14,445 nucleotides of DNA. It comes from Kiritimatiellales bacterium (GTDB taxonomy: Bacteria; Verrucomicrobiota; Kiritimatiellia; Kiritimatiellales; Pontiellaceae). Made by a program: the position numbers and the translations under genes. The notes beneath the pieces were generated by a model. It saw nothing but the letters and a program-made list of their open reading frames with translations, was not told where the DNA came from and searched no databases. Shown here piece after piece: positions 7,237 to 14,445 of this stretch (the stretch's first letter is position 1; each line of letters begins with the position of its first letter). The stretch covers positions 1 to 14,445 of the forward strand of contig DAOVNC010000042.1 in the NCBI GenBank assembly GCA_030630445.1, read 5' to 3'.

Positions 7237-8116
7237 CTATTTTTTCTTTTTGTTTTTATTCTTATTGCGGGATGCTCTTTTGGGATTTCGGGCTTTTTCT
7301 AGCCACGCGTCGGTTAGAAAAGTTTTGGAGTTGGCCTGTTTGTCGAGAATGGTATCCCCATGCTTGAGCAGTACAAGGTATCCCGCTTTTTGATTGCCGC
7401 TGGTTTTGGGGTCTTTGCCCTCTTTGGCAACACTGACTTCGGTGATGGGTTTGGCCGTAATCAGATGCTTGAGCGATTTGCCCACACCCACGGTAATCTC
7501 TTCGATCCCATGGTCGTGGGTGGTGATCTCGCGGCTATCGACCGGGCGCGAAAAAACGAACCATTCCAGTTGGTAGGTATCCGGGTGGGTGGTTTTGTTC
7601 CATGCCATGATGGTTAGTTCCACGGCAACATTTTTTGTTTTGGTGGACGTGATTGTGGTTTTGTTTTTGCTTTTCGTTTTTTCCTTGTTGAATCGAGATC
7701 TGTTTCCGTCTTGCTGGATACGGAAATACGGCCGTCGTGCATGTTGGCCAGTGCTTCGGTTTCGAGTTCCTTTTTGCGTATCATGGTGCGTCTTCTGGCT
7801 TCGGCGTCGGCATAGTCTGCCGCAAAGAGCTTTGCCCGCGATGATTTAGCCAGTGCGGAGTTTGGGTGGGTCACTTCTCCGGCACCGGTCATGAGCGTGA
7901 CTTCGGCATGGGTCAGTTTTACCAGGGTGCCATGGATTTTTTTCCGGAGGTCAGGGCGATCGATAGCTCTGTGCCGGGTTCCGGAGCTTGGAAGGTCGGT
8001 GCAATTTTGGCCTTCTGTTGTTCATAGTAGGCTCGGAGATCTTCGGCATGGGTCGGGAGCGTGGATAATAGGGTGCATATTAGCAGGGCGCAGAGGGTGG
8101 GGGTTCTTCTCTTCAT
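7237..8116 (-). pseudogene. Exported protein of unknown function, split by two frameshifts
   Basis: Three consecutive leftward frames read as one protein of about 293 residues if one A is added at each of two A-runs. The first piece (8116-7919) has a good signal peptide: MKRR, a hydrophobic core, THA cleavage, then EDLRAYYEQQ. At the A7 run (7937-7943 on the plus strand as T7), GKK should continue IHGTLVKLTHAEVTLM, which is found in the frame ending at 7614. At the A6 run (7677-7682), STRKK should continue TKSKNKTTITS into VELTIMAWNKTTHP, and that frame runs to TAG at 7237. The middle looks like a small beta-barrel repeat followed by a charged helix (ADAEARRRTMIRKKELETEA). The last part looks like a beta-rich domain ending in a lysine/asparagine tail. 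GGAG (8124-8127) precedes ATG 8116 by seven bases. I recognise no family. Sequence error and true decay are both possible. Confidence 0.75.
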
Positions 8117-8278
8117 GATTTGACTCCAGTTACTTCCCGAATGCTGTCCGGTACTACACGAAAAGGCAAGGGGATTATTAAGCGCGGAAGAGATTCGCTA
8201 TATTCTGCGAGTCCGGTAGAACGTGTCCGAATTGCGTGATGCTTGCTGCATTGGGCCAACCTGTTTTTGAGGATCCCC

Positions 8279-8623
8279 ATGAAAAAGACCTTTGAATTGA
8301 CTCATCCGAAAATCAAATATCCCCGCCTGATCGAAGGGGTAAAAAACGACGTGCGGAAATACATCAAACGCGAGCGCCGCAAGGAACTTCCGGAAGAGGT
8401 GGATTTCTGGGACTTTGATTGCAGGTTTGGCGACACCGAGGCCGGGGCGAAAGTGATCCACCTGTCGGAAATGGACAAATATATCAACGATGCCGAAGCG
8501 CGCGGGTTGCAGTCGTTCTACATCGAGATCCTCGCCAAGCCGGGCATCCGGACCAAAAAGCCTCGACCGGAAGACACTCCCAAAACCGAGCATCTTGAAA
8601 TGAAGAAGTTTGGCGCGGGTTAA
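8279..8623 (+). CDS. DUF6172-like conserved protein
   Basis: A 114-residue soluble protein beginning MKKTFELTHPKIKYPRLIE. A basic helix follows (VRKYIKRERRKELPE), then VDFWDFDCRFG and a C-terminal SFYIEILAKPG segment. This arrangement resembles the uncharacterised DUF6172 family as I recall it, whose function is unknown. ATG 8279 is preferred over an upstream ATG at 8243 because GAGGA (8269-8273) sits five bases before it and the family-like sequence starts there. There is no signal peptide or membrane segment. The pseudouridine synthase gene begins 17 bases after its stop, so the two probably share a transcript, and a link to RNA metabolism is conceivable but unproven. Confidence 0.75.
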   Translation: MKKTFELTHPKIKYPRLIEGVKNDVRKYIKRERRKELPEEVDFWDFDCRFGDTEAGAKVIHLSEMDKYINDAEARGLQSFYIEILAKPGIRTKKPRPEDTPKTEHLEMKKFGAG

Positions 8624-8640
8624 TCCTTTGAAGGCCGCGC

Positions 8641-9369
8641 ATGAAAAAGTTTAAGCAACCGCCCAAAAAATATCAGCCACGCGGGCTTTCGATTCTCTAT
8701 GAAGACCACGACATCATTGTGGTCAACAAAGTGAACGGACTCCTGACGGTGAGCACCGACCGGACTCGGGAGCAGACGGCCTACTATCTTCTGACCGACT
8801 ATGTGCGCAAGGGGAACTCGAAATCCCGAAACCGGGTTCATATCGTCCATCGGTTGGATCGCGAGACCTCCGGCATCCTCGTTTTTGCCAAGAGTGCGGA
8901 GGCCAAGGAATTTCTTCAGGCGGGGTGGTCGGGGTTCCAGAAGAAATACTATGCGGTCGTCTGCGGAACACTGACGAAAAAGGAGGGGACCATCACCTCC
9001 TATCTCGCCGAAAACCGCGCACACAAGATGTATTCCATTGCCGATCCGCGAAAAGGAAAGCAGGCCAAAACGGCCTTTCGCGTGCTGAAGGAATCGGAAG
9101 CGTACAGCCTACTGGAGATTGATCTGCTGACGGGCCGAAAAAACCAAATCCGGGTTCACATGGCCGATGAGGGCTGTCCGGTGGCGGGCGATAAAAAATA
9201 TGGAGAAAAGCAGCCGGGCATCAAGCGTCTCTGCCTGCACTCCGCCTCGCTCACCCTTGACCATCCCTTCTCGAAGAAAACCATGACCTTCGAAACCAAG
9301 ATTCCCGCCTATTTCGAAACCCTCGTCAAGCAGGCTAGTGGTCCGAAACCGATATCGAAACCAGGATAA
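8641..9369 (+). CDS. RluA-family pseudouridine synthase
   Basis: Isomerises specific uridines to pseudouridine in rRNA or tRNA in the cytoplasm. The catalytic motif HRLDRETSG is at residues 70-78 with the nucleophile D73. The strand ILYEDHDIIVVNKVNGLLTV (19-38) precedes it, and KKYYAVVCG, the LLTGRKNQIRVHMA motif and GDKKYG follow, in normal order. The protein has 242 residues and lacks an S4 RNA-binding domain, so it resembles the shorter RluA-type enzymes rather than RluC/RluD. The C-terminal LHSASLTLDHP is the standard closing segment. AAGG (8631-8634) is six bases before the ATG. The exact target site cannot be assigned from sequence. Confidence 0.93.
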   Translation: MKKFKQPPKKYQPRGLSILYEDHDIIVVNKVNGLLTVSTDRTREQTAYYLLTDYVRKGNSKSRNRVHIVHRLDRETSGILVFAKSAEAKEFLQAGWSGFQKKYYAVVCGTLTKKEGTITSYLAENRAHKMYSIADPRKGKQAKTAFRVLKESEAYSLLEIDLLTGRKNQIRVHMADEGCPVAGDKKYGEKQPGIKRLCLHSASLTLDHPFSKKTMTFETKIPAYFETLVKQASGPKPISKPG

Positions 9370-9493
9370 GCCACAAACCAGTTTTTGGGTTCATATCGCC
9401 AAACCCCCTGTGGTGCATCGTTCGGCTTTTTTGCGTGTATTCGGGAGGTGCGGGCTGTAGGTTCCTTGCTTCATTTTTTCAGGAGATTGTTTT

Positions 9494-11014
9494 ATGGCCA
9501 AGCAGAAGAAGACGGCGATTACGCCGACGCGGGAAGAGAATTATCCGGAGTGGTACCAGCAGGTGGTGCGCGCGGCGGAGTTGGCGGAAAACAGCGATGT
9601 GCGCGGCTGCATGGTGATCAAGCCGTGGGGCTACGCGCTGTGGGAAAACATCCGGCGCGGCCTCGACAAGATGTTCAAGGCGACGGGCCACGAGAATGCC
9701 TATTTCCCGCTGTTTATTCCGCTTAGCCATCTTGAAAAAGAGGCGGAGCATGTGGATGGATTCGCTAAGGAATGCGCGGTGGTGACGCATCACCGGCTGG
9801 AGGCGGGGCCGGATGGCAAGCTGGTTCCGGCGGGCGAACTGGAGGAGCCGCTGGTGGTTCGGCCGACCTCGGAGACCATTATTGGATCGACCTTTGCCAA
9901 GTGGATCCAAAGCTATCGCGACCTGCCGCTGCTGATCAACCAGTGGGCAAATGTGGTGCGCTGGGAAATGCGCACGCGCCTGTTTTTGCGCACGACGGAG
10001 TTTTTGTGGCAGGAGGGGCATACCGCCCACGAGACCGAGAAGGAGGCGATGGAGGAGACTCGCCTGATTCTGGATCTCTATAAAAAGTTTGCCGAGGAGT
10101 ACATGGCGATGCCGGTGCTGATTGGCGAAAAGACGGCGGGCGAGCGTTTCCCCGGCGCGGTCAGTACGTTGTGCATCGAGGCAATGATGCAGGATCGCAA
10201 GGCCCTGCAGGCGGGTACGAGCCACTTCCTCGGGCAGAATTTTGCAAAGGCGTCCAATATTCAATACAGCAGTCGCGAGGGTGGAAAAGAGTTTGCGTGG
10301 ACGACCTCGTGGGGCGTTTCGACCCGGTTGATCGGCGGGATGATCATGACGCACGGCGACGACGACGGAATGGTTATGCCGCCGCGTTTGGCGCCGTCGC
10401 ATGTGGTGATTTTGCCGATCATCCGCAAGGAGGAGGATCGCGAGTCGATTCTGGAATATTGCAACGACCTTGCTACCAAACTGCGAGTCCAACGCTTCCA
10501 CGACCGCGATGTGGAGGTGGTGGTGGACGACCGCGATATCAATGCCGGCGAAAAAGGATGGGGTTGGGTGAAGAAGGGAATTCCGATCCGCGCCGAGGTT
10601 GGCCCGCGCGACATGGCGAACAACTCGGTCTTCATGGCGCGGCGCGATACCGGCGAAAAGCAGGGCGTCGATAAGGACGAATTCGTGGCCAACATTATCC
10701 AGACCTTGGACGGGATCCAGCAGAACCTTTTGCAACGCGCGCTCGATTTCCGTGCCGAAAACACGAAGGAAATCGATTCCCATGATGAGTTTGTGGAGTT
10801 TTTCACGCCGAAAAACAAGGAGCGTCCGGAGGCGCATGGCGGGTTTGCGATGAGCCACTGGTGCGGTGGCGAAGAATGCGAAAACAAGATCAACGACGAG
10901 CTCTCGGTCACGATCCGCACCGTTCCGTTCGACCGGGGCGAAACCGGGGCGGGGGAATGCATCTGCTGCGGAAAACCCAGTCCGGGGCACGTGGTATTTG
11001 CGAAGAGTTATTAA
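9494..11014 (+). CDS. proS: Prolyl-tRNA synthetase, type 3 (archaeal/eukaryote-like)
   Basis: Charges tRNA(Pro) with proline; a class II synthetase acting in the cytoplasm. In 506 residues it shows motif 2 (NQWANVVRWE, then the FLWQEGHTAH segment), the RPTSETII proline-site loop, motif 3 (GVSTRLIGGMIMTHGDD) and an anticodon-binding domain. It then has a C-terminal zinc-like domain with C457-x4-C462 and C489-x2-C492, ending in KSY with a terminal tyrosine. It lacks the large insertion/editing domain of the usual bacterial (type 1/2) enzyme, so this is the archaeal/eukaryote-like form found patchily in bacteria. AGGAG (9481-9485) precedes ATG 9494 by eight bases. The gene stands apart from its neighbours, after a 124-base leader in which no clear promoter was recognised. 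Confidence 0.96.
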   Translation: MAKQKKTAITPTREENYPEWYQQVVRAAELAENSDVRGCMVIKPWGYALWENIRRGLDKMFKATGHENAYFPLFIPLSHLEKEAEHVDGFAKECAVVTHHRLEAGPDGKLVPAGELEEPLVVRPTSETIIGSTFAKWIQSYRDLPLLINQWANVVRWEMRTRLFLRTTEFLWQEGHTAHETEKEAMEETRLILDLYKKFAEEYMAMPVLIGEKTAGERFPGAVSTLCIEAMMQDRKALQAGTSHFLGQNFAKASNIQYSSREGGKEFAWTTSWGVSTRLIGGMIMTHGDDDGMVMPPRLAPSHVVILPIIRKEEDRESILEYCNDLATKLRVQRFHDRDVEVVVDDRDINAGEKGWGWVKKGIPIRAEVGPRDMANNSVFMARRDTGEKQGVDKDEFVANIIQTLDGIQQNLLQRALDFRAENTKEIDSHDEFVEFFTPKNKERPEAHGGFAMSHWCGGEECENKINDELSVTIRTVPFDRGETGAGECICCGKPSPGHVVFAKSY

Positions 11015-11031
11015 AATGATGAATGATGCGC

Positions 11032-11064
11032 GAGACGTGACCGGACAGTCTCGCTTCACGTCTC
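11032..11064. terminator. Inverted repeat after proS, possible hairpin terminator
   Basis: GAGACGTGA (11032-11040) is exactly complementary to TCACGTCTC (11056-11064), a 9-bp stem with a 15-base loop, starting 18 bases after the proS stop. Only a weak T-rich stretch follows, so it is a poor rho-independent terminator. It may be a transcript-end hairpin or a dispersed repeat. The segment 11049-11069 also has a loose 7-base rhythm (TCTCGCT, TCACGTC, TCATGTA) like the array at 2471. Confidence 0.4.
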
Positions 11065-11111
11065 ATGTATTTGGAATTGCCAATTGTGTGCCGGTAGGCT
11101 AGGTTGCCGAT

Positions 11112-12161
11112 ATGCGAATTACTAACTATTTCCTGTTGTTTTTGACGGTTGGCCTTTGCTTTGGCGGAGCGGTCCATGGTGCCGATGACGAAAAAGCCTA
11201 TGTGGTCGAAGAACGTGGGCGCAGCACCTGGCGCGGAATGTTTGATACCAAGAATCCCGCTTCGGCGAAGCAATGGGAATATGCCCTCGATACCCAGAAC
11301 AAGGGTTTGTTGAAGAAGGCAGACCGCCGAATGCTCTATCTCGTGCGACGCTGGCCAAACAGCAAAGAAGCTCCTTGGGCGCAGCGCGCCCGGGCGGATA
11401 TGTTCTATGCGCGCGGCAAGCTAAAGGACGCTTTCAAGGAATACCAGTACCTGATCGATAACTATTCCAGCCGCATGCGTGACTATGACTCGGTTCTTGA
11501 GAGCCAATTCAACATTGCAGTCGACACCATGAACCGCCGTCGTATGCGCTGGTTGTTCGGCGGCTACCGTGCGCCGGAATATGCCGTGGACTATTTCGAG
11601 GATGTGATTCGCAACGGGCCGCAGGGTGCGCGGGCGCCCGAGGCGCAGTTTTTGATTGGGAAAGCCTATCAGGAGTCGAACGAACTTGAGTTATCCATCG
11701 CGGGCTATGCCGTTCTGGGCTACCGCTACCCCGATAGTTCATTTGCCGAGGACGCCGCTTGGCAGCAGATCAATTGCCTGGACCTGTTGCGCAAGGAATA
11801 CCCGAGCAGTCGCGATATTCTGGATCGTACGCTGACTTCAACCACCGTGTTCCTGACCACGTACCCGGCGTCGAAGCACAAGAGTGAAATCATTCAGTTG
11901 CGCAATCGGCTTTACGAGGTGAAGGCCCGGAAGGCCTTCGATGAAGCGACCTTCTACGCCAAAGTGCCGAAAAAGCCCGAAGCCGCCATTCTCTACTATC
12001 GGAAAATGATCGAGGAATATCCCAAAAGCAAATTGGTTCCCGAGGCCAAGAAACGCATCGACGATCTAGAGTCCCTGATGGCGGTTCCCGATAGGGCACT
12101 CGCCGAAGCCGTACCTCGGTCGACCGCCGTTGAAAAGGAAACCCCGCATGTCGACAGTTAG
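11112..12161 (+). CDS. BamD-like exported TPR protein
   Basis: A 349-residue exported protein. The N-terminal 24 residues form a signal peptide (MRITNYFLLFLTVGLCFGGA, cleavage near VHGA). C16 is preceded by V-G-L and does not fit a lipobox, so it is unlikely to be a lipoprotein. The rest is helical with tetratricopeptide-like repeats of the BamD/outer-membrane-assembly type: ADRRMLYLVRRWPNSKEAPWAQ, KEYQYLIDNY and repeated aromatic-rich helices such as AILYYRKMIEEYPKSKLVPEA near the C-terminus. BamD normally is a lipoprotein, so the anchor here differs. The start has only a weak ribosome site (AGG at 11101-11103). Its last 14 bases overlap the lptD-like start, so it is coupled to it and probably serves envelope assembly. 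The BamD relation is by fold pattern; a more general TPR scaffold is possible. Confidence 0.75.
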   Translation: MRITNYFLLFLTVGLCFGGAVHGADDEKAYVVEERGRSTWRGMFDTKNPASAKQWEYALDTQNKGLLKKADRRMLYLVRRWPNSKEAPWAQRARADMFYARGKLKDAFKEYQYLIDNYSSRMRDYDSVLESQFNIAVDTMNRRRMRWLFGGYRAPEYAVDYFEDVIRNGPQGARAPEAQFLIGKAYQESNELELSIAGYAVLGYRYPDSSFAEDAAWQQINCLDLLRKEYPSSRDILDRTLTSTTVFLTTYPASKHKSEIIQLRNRLYEVKARKAFDEATFYAKVPKKPEAAILYYRKMIEEYPKSKLVPEAKKRIDDLESLMAVPDRALAEAVPRSTAVEKETPHVDS

Positions 12162-14190
12162 GTTTGTTTGGGGTTTGTTGCTGTTTGCCGGATTGCTCTC
12201 AACGGCCTCAGCCGTTGAAGTCGATCTGCCGAAGGAAATTCCCGACGAACCGTTCGATATCCAGGCCGCGCGGCTGGAATATACCAATGAAACCCTGGTC
12301 GCGAGCGGCAATGTGACGGGTCGTTTCGAGAATGTGATGATCCGTGCCGACCGGATTGTCGCCAATCCTGAAAGCGGCGATCTGCATGTCGAAGGCAACA
12401 TCCTGTTCGAGCGCGGCAACGTGGAATGGCGAGGCAGCGATCTGGACTACAACTTCATCAATCAGGAAGGGCTGTTTGGTCCATCCTCGCTCTATTTCGA
12501 GCCGGCGTTCATGAGCGTCGACCATGTCGAACGCGTTTCCACGAACGAATATCTGCTGCGCGGCGCCACCTTCACCACCTGCCCGGAAGACTCGCCGCAC
12601 ATCCGGGCATACGCGAAAGAGGCGCGGTTGGTGGACGAAAAGTACATCAAGGCCAAGGGCGTCACGTTCTACGTCGGCAAGGTGCCGGTGCTGTATATGC
12701 CATACTGGCGCCACAAGCTAAACGCAGGCATCTTCTCCTTCAAGCTCGGCTACGGCAGCGAATGGGGCGCCTACGCGCTGACCAAGACCACGTTGCCCAT
12801 TGCGGAAAACGTGGACTACATCACCGACATCAACCTCTACAGCGAGCGGGGCGTGGGTATTGGCCAAGGCTTTGCTTGGGAATATCCCCAAGCGGTCGGC
12901 GAGTTTGCCGCCTTCTACCTCAAGGACCAGGATCCTCATGCCCGCTTCGATTCGCCGCTGATCGGCGACGACCGCTACCGTTTCAAGCTGGAGCAGCTGC
13001 AAAACTTTACCGACACCCACTATCTCAACACCAAATGGAACTACCTTAGCGACCCAGCCATTCTCGAGGAGTTCTTCAAATCCGAATACCGCAACAACGC
13101 ACAACCTGAAAACTATCTATCGTGGGTTTATGGAAACAGCCATGTGGGTTCCGAGGCTTTTGTCTCCAAACGCCTGAACGACTTCTACGACAACACCGAC
13201 CGCATCGAATATTCCGCCGATCTCTACCGCACCCGGCTCGGCAATTCCCCCTTCTACCTAGCCAGCGAAAACTCCCTCGCCCACCTCGAACGGGTCTATG
13301 CCTCAACCAACACCGTGGACAGCGCGTACGACACCGCCCGCCTCGACACCGCCAACACACTCTACCTGCCGCAACGCTACGGTTTCCTGAACCTCGTTCC
13401 GCGCGCCAGCTACCGAGTAACCTACTACTCGAAAACCGACGCCGGCAACGGCGGGAACGACGAACTGCGCCATATTCCCGGCGCGGGGATCGAAGCGTCG
13501 CTCCAGGCAACGAAAATCCTTTCCGAACGGGAACGGTGGTATGGAAAAGGGCTGCGCCACAAGATCGAACCCTATGCCGACTATATCTACGAAAACACCT
13601 CGATCTCCACCGACCGCCTGCATCAATTCGATGGGGTTGACGAACTGACCGATGAAAACAAGGTGCAAATCGGTTTGCGGAACGTACTGCAGACCAAACG
13701 CGACGGGCGGCTTGCCCGCTTCATCGACCTCGACCTCTACACCTACTACCTCGTTGAAAAGAACGAGGCCAAAAACGATTTCGATTTTCTCTATGTCGAT
13801 GCCCGTATGCCGCTTGCGAAACGAACGATGGTCGACTTGGAAGGGGTATACGATTGGTATGCCGGAAAGCTTCCCTACTTCAACACGCGCATTTTGCATG
13901 ATCGCGACGACATTGTCTTCTCGCTTGAATATTTGTATGAAGACAGCGAACGCTCGCTCTGGACCCCGCGCATCGATCTGTTTCCAAAGAGCAATGTGTC
14001 GTTCGAGGCCTACGCCCGCTACGACGACAACAGCAACGACCTTCAGGAAACCGCCGTCATTGGATACATGAACTGGTGCTGCATGCGCTATGGCCTCGGC
14101 TACCACTACTACGACGACGGCGAGCAGCGCGTCATGTTCTCCATCGGCCTCTCCGCCTTCCCCGAGGCCCGGCTTGGCAGCGGGCTTTAG
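12148..14190 (+). CDS. lptD: LPS-assembly protein LptD homologue
   Basis: An outer-membrane protein that, with a partner lipoprotein, inserts lipopolysaccharide into the outer leaflet. The 680-residue protein has a signal peptide (cleavage after ASA, residue 22), an OstA/LptA-like N-domain at about 35-130 (repeated FDIQAARLEYTNETLVASGN-type strands), then a beta-barrel region of many aromatic alternating strands. The mature chain has three cysteines: C145 (FTTCPED) and the adjacent pair C644/C645 (NWCCMRYG). The adjacent pair matches the neighbouring cysteines of Escherichia coli LptD that bond to the N-domain, but the equivalent of the extreme N-terminal cysteine is missing. ATG 12148 is preferred over an upstream TTG because AAGGA (12135-12139) is eight bases before it and the signal peptide then starts cleanly. 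It overlaps the TPR gene by 14 bases. The family assignment is firm. Confidence 0.9.
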   Translation: MSTVRFVWGLLLFAGLLSTASAVEVDLPKEIPDEPFDIQAARLEYTNETLVASGNVTGRFENVMIRADRIVANPESGDLHVEGNILFERGNVEWRGSDLDYNFINQEGLFGPSSLYFEPAFMSVDHVERVSTNEYLLRGATFTTCPEDSPHIRAYAKEARLVDEKYIKAKGVTFYVGKVPVLYMPYWRHKLNAGIFSFKLGYGSEWGAYALTKTTLPIAENVDYITDINLYSERGVGIGQGFAWEYPQAVGEFAAFYLKDQDPHARFDSPLIGDDRYRFKLEQLQNFTDTHYLNTKWNYLSDPAILEEFFKSEYRNNAQPENYLSWVYGNSHVGSEAFVSKRLNDFYDNTDRIEYSADLYRTRLGNSPFYLASENSLAHLERVYASTNTVDSAYDTARLDTANTLYLPQRYGFLNLVPRASYRVTYYSKTDAGNGGNDELRHIPGAGIEASLQATKILSERERWYGKGLRHKIEPYADYIYENTSISTDRLHQFDGVDELTDENKVQIGLRNVLQTKRDGRLARFIDLDLYTYYLVEKNEAKNDFDFLYVDARMPLAKRTMVDLEGVYDWYAGKLPYFNTRILHDRDDIVFSLEYLYEDSERSLWTPRIDLFPKSNVSFEAYARYDDNSNDLQETAVIGYMNWCCMRYGLGYHYYDDGEQRVMFSIGLSAFPEARLGSGL

Positions 14191-14307
14191 AGGGATGAAT
14201 CATCAATTATAGGATCGACTCCTTAACGGAAGTTGAATTCAGGAGAACTGTAAGATTACGGTTGATTAAAAAAGAGTACGTATAACCATAGGTCTCTGTG
14301 CTGCTCC

Positions 14308-14445
14308 TTAATTAATCGGATATAGATTGTTTTCAAAATCAACAACAAATGGACAATCTGGGTCGGGATTATTCATCGATCCGGTCACCGCCTCTGCAAC
14401 TGCATGACAACCGCCTTTGCATATTTCTAAATAATGGCAACTTCG
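14308..14445 (-). CDS. Radical SAM/SPASM-domain protein, C-terminus (cut by window edge)
   Basis: Only the last 45 residues are inside the window, ending at TAA 14308-14310. They contain C3, C9 and C13 (C-x5-C-x3-C, in CHYLEICKGGC), then C31 exactly 17 residues later. This is the auxiliary iron-sulfur-cluster pattern of the SPASM domain (Cx2Cx5Cx3C ... C), and the first cysteine would fall just outside the edge. KGGCHAVAEAVTG then NPDPDCPF resembles the SPASM tail of peptide-modifying and heme-pathway relatives rather than sulfatase-maturating enzymes. The radical SAM core (CxxxCxxC) lies off-window. It converges on lptD with 117 bases between stops. A peptide (RiPP) maturase is one possible role, but the substrate is unknown. 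No precursor-peptide gene is seen on this side. Confidence 0.7.
   Translation of the reverse strand, partial: RSCHYLEICKGGCHAVAEAVTGSMNNPDPDCPFVVDFENNLYPIN

Noticed and set aside
8199..8204. TATATT as a -10 for the DUF6172-like gene
   Set aside because: No acceptable -35 lies 16-18 bases upstream.
9479..11059. 526-codon open frame on the minus strand
   Set aside because: It is the antisense shadow of proS; the product is a low-complexity R/L/H-rich sequence with no motif.
14268..14290. T6 tract with hairpin as terminator of the SPASM gene
   Set aside because: The stem before the T-run (minus strand) has only three firm pairs; too weak.
14191..14307. Short frames with AAGGAG sites as a candidate precursor peptide
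   Set aside because: Frames are under ten codons or run antisense into lptD; nothing resembles a leader peptide.
1..14445. tRNA, rRNA or CRISPR array
   Set aside because: No cloverleaf, ribosomal segment or regularly spaced identical repeat was recognised; a covariance search would settle tRNA and ncRNA.

Overview
The window reads like a slice of a Gram-negative chromosome, mostly GC-rich with housekeeping genes on both strands. An LptD-type outer-membrane protein and a BamD-like TPR protein show an outer membrane. Gene content and style suggest the PVC group, possibly Kiritimatiellota. This assignment is inferred from general resemblance and was not tested.

Layout. (1) 62-896, minus strand: a 36-codon lysine-rich protein, a TrmH/SpoU RNA methyltransferase, then an RNase H-like N-terminus that stops early beside a perfect palindrome. 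(2) 1151-2466, plus strand: cmk and a plsC-type acyltransferase with an ATGA overlap. (3) 2471-5387, plus strand: a degenerate heptamer array and a candidate operator, then a Phd/YefM antitoxin, a PIN-domain toxin and recQ, with each start touching the previous stop. recQ is frameshifted near 3480. (4) 5397-5485: a long imperfect palindrome, followed by a DEAD-box RNA helicase and RNase HI (5573-7189). (5) 7237-8116, minus strand: one exported protein of unknown function, split into three frames by two shifts at A-runs. (6) 8279-9369, plus strand: a DUF6172-like protein and an RluA-family pseudouridine synthase. (7) 9494-11014: an archaeal/eukaryote-like (type 3) prolyl-tRNA synthetase, followed by a hairpin. 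(8) 11112-14190: a BamD-like TPR protein overlapping an LptD homologue. (9) 14308-14445, minus strand: the last 45 codons of a radical SAM/SPASM enzyme entering from the right edge.

Working together: cmk/plsC supply nucleotides and phospholipid. The TPR protein and LptD form an envelope-assembly pair. Small RNA-modification and RNA/DNA-remodelling genes fill much of the rest. The less ordinary items are the toxin-antitoxin-recQ read-through arrangement, the broken exported protein, the RNase H remnant and the SPASM enzyme cut by the edge. The three clear frameshifts all lie at or beside short homopolymers and are each repaired by adding one base, so sequencing or assembly error must be weighed against real gene decay.
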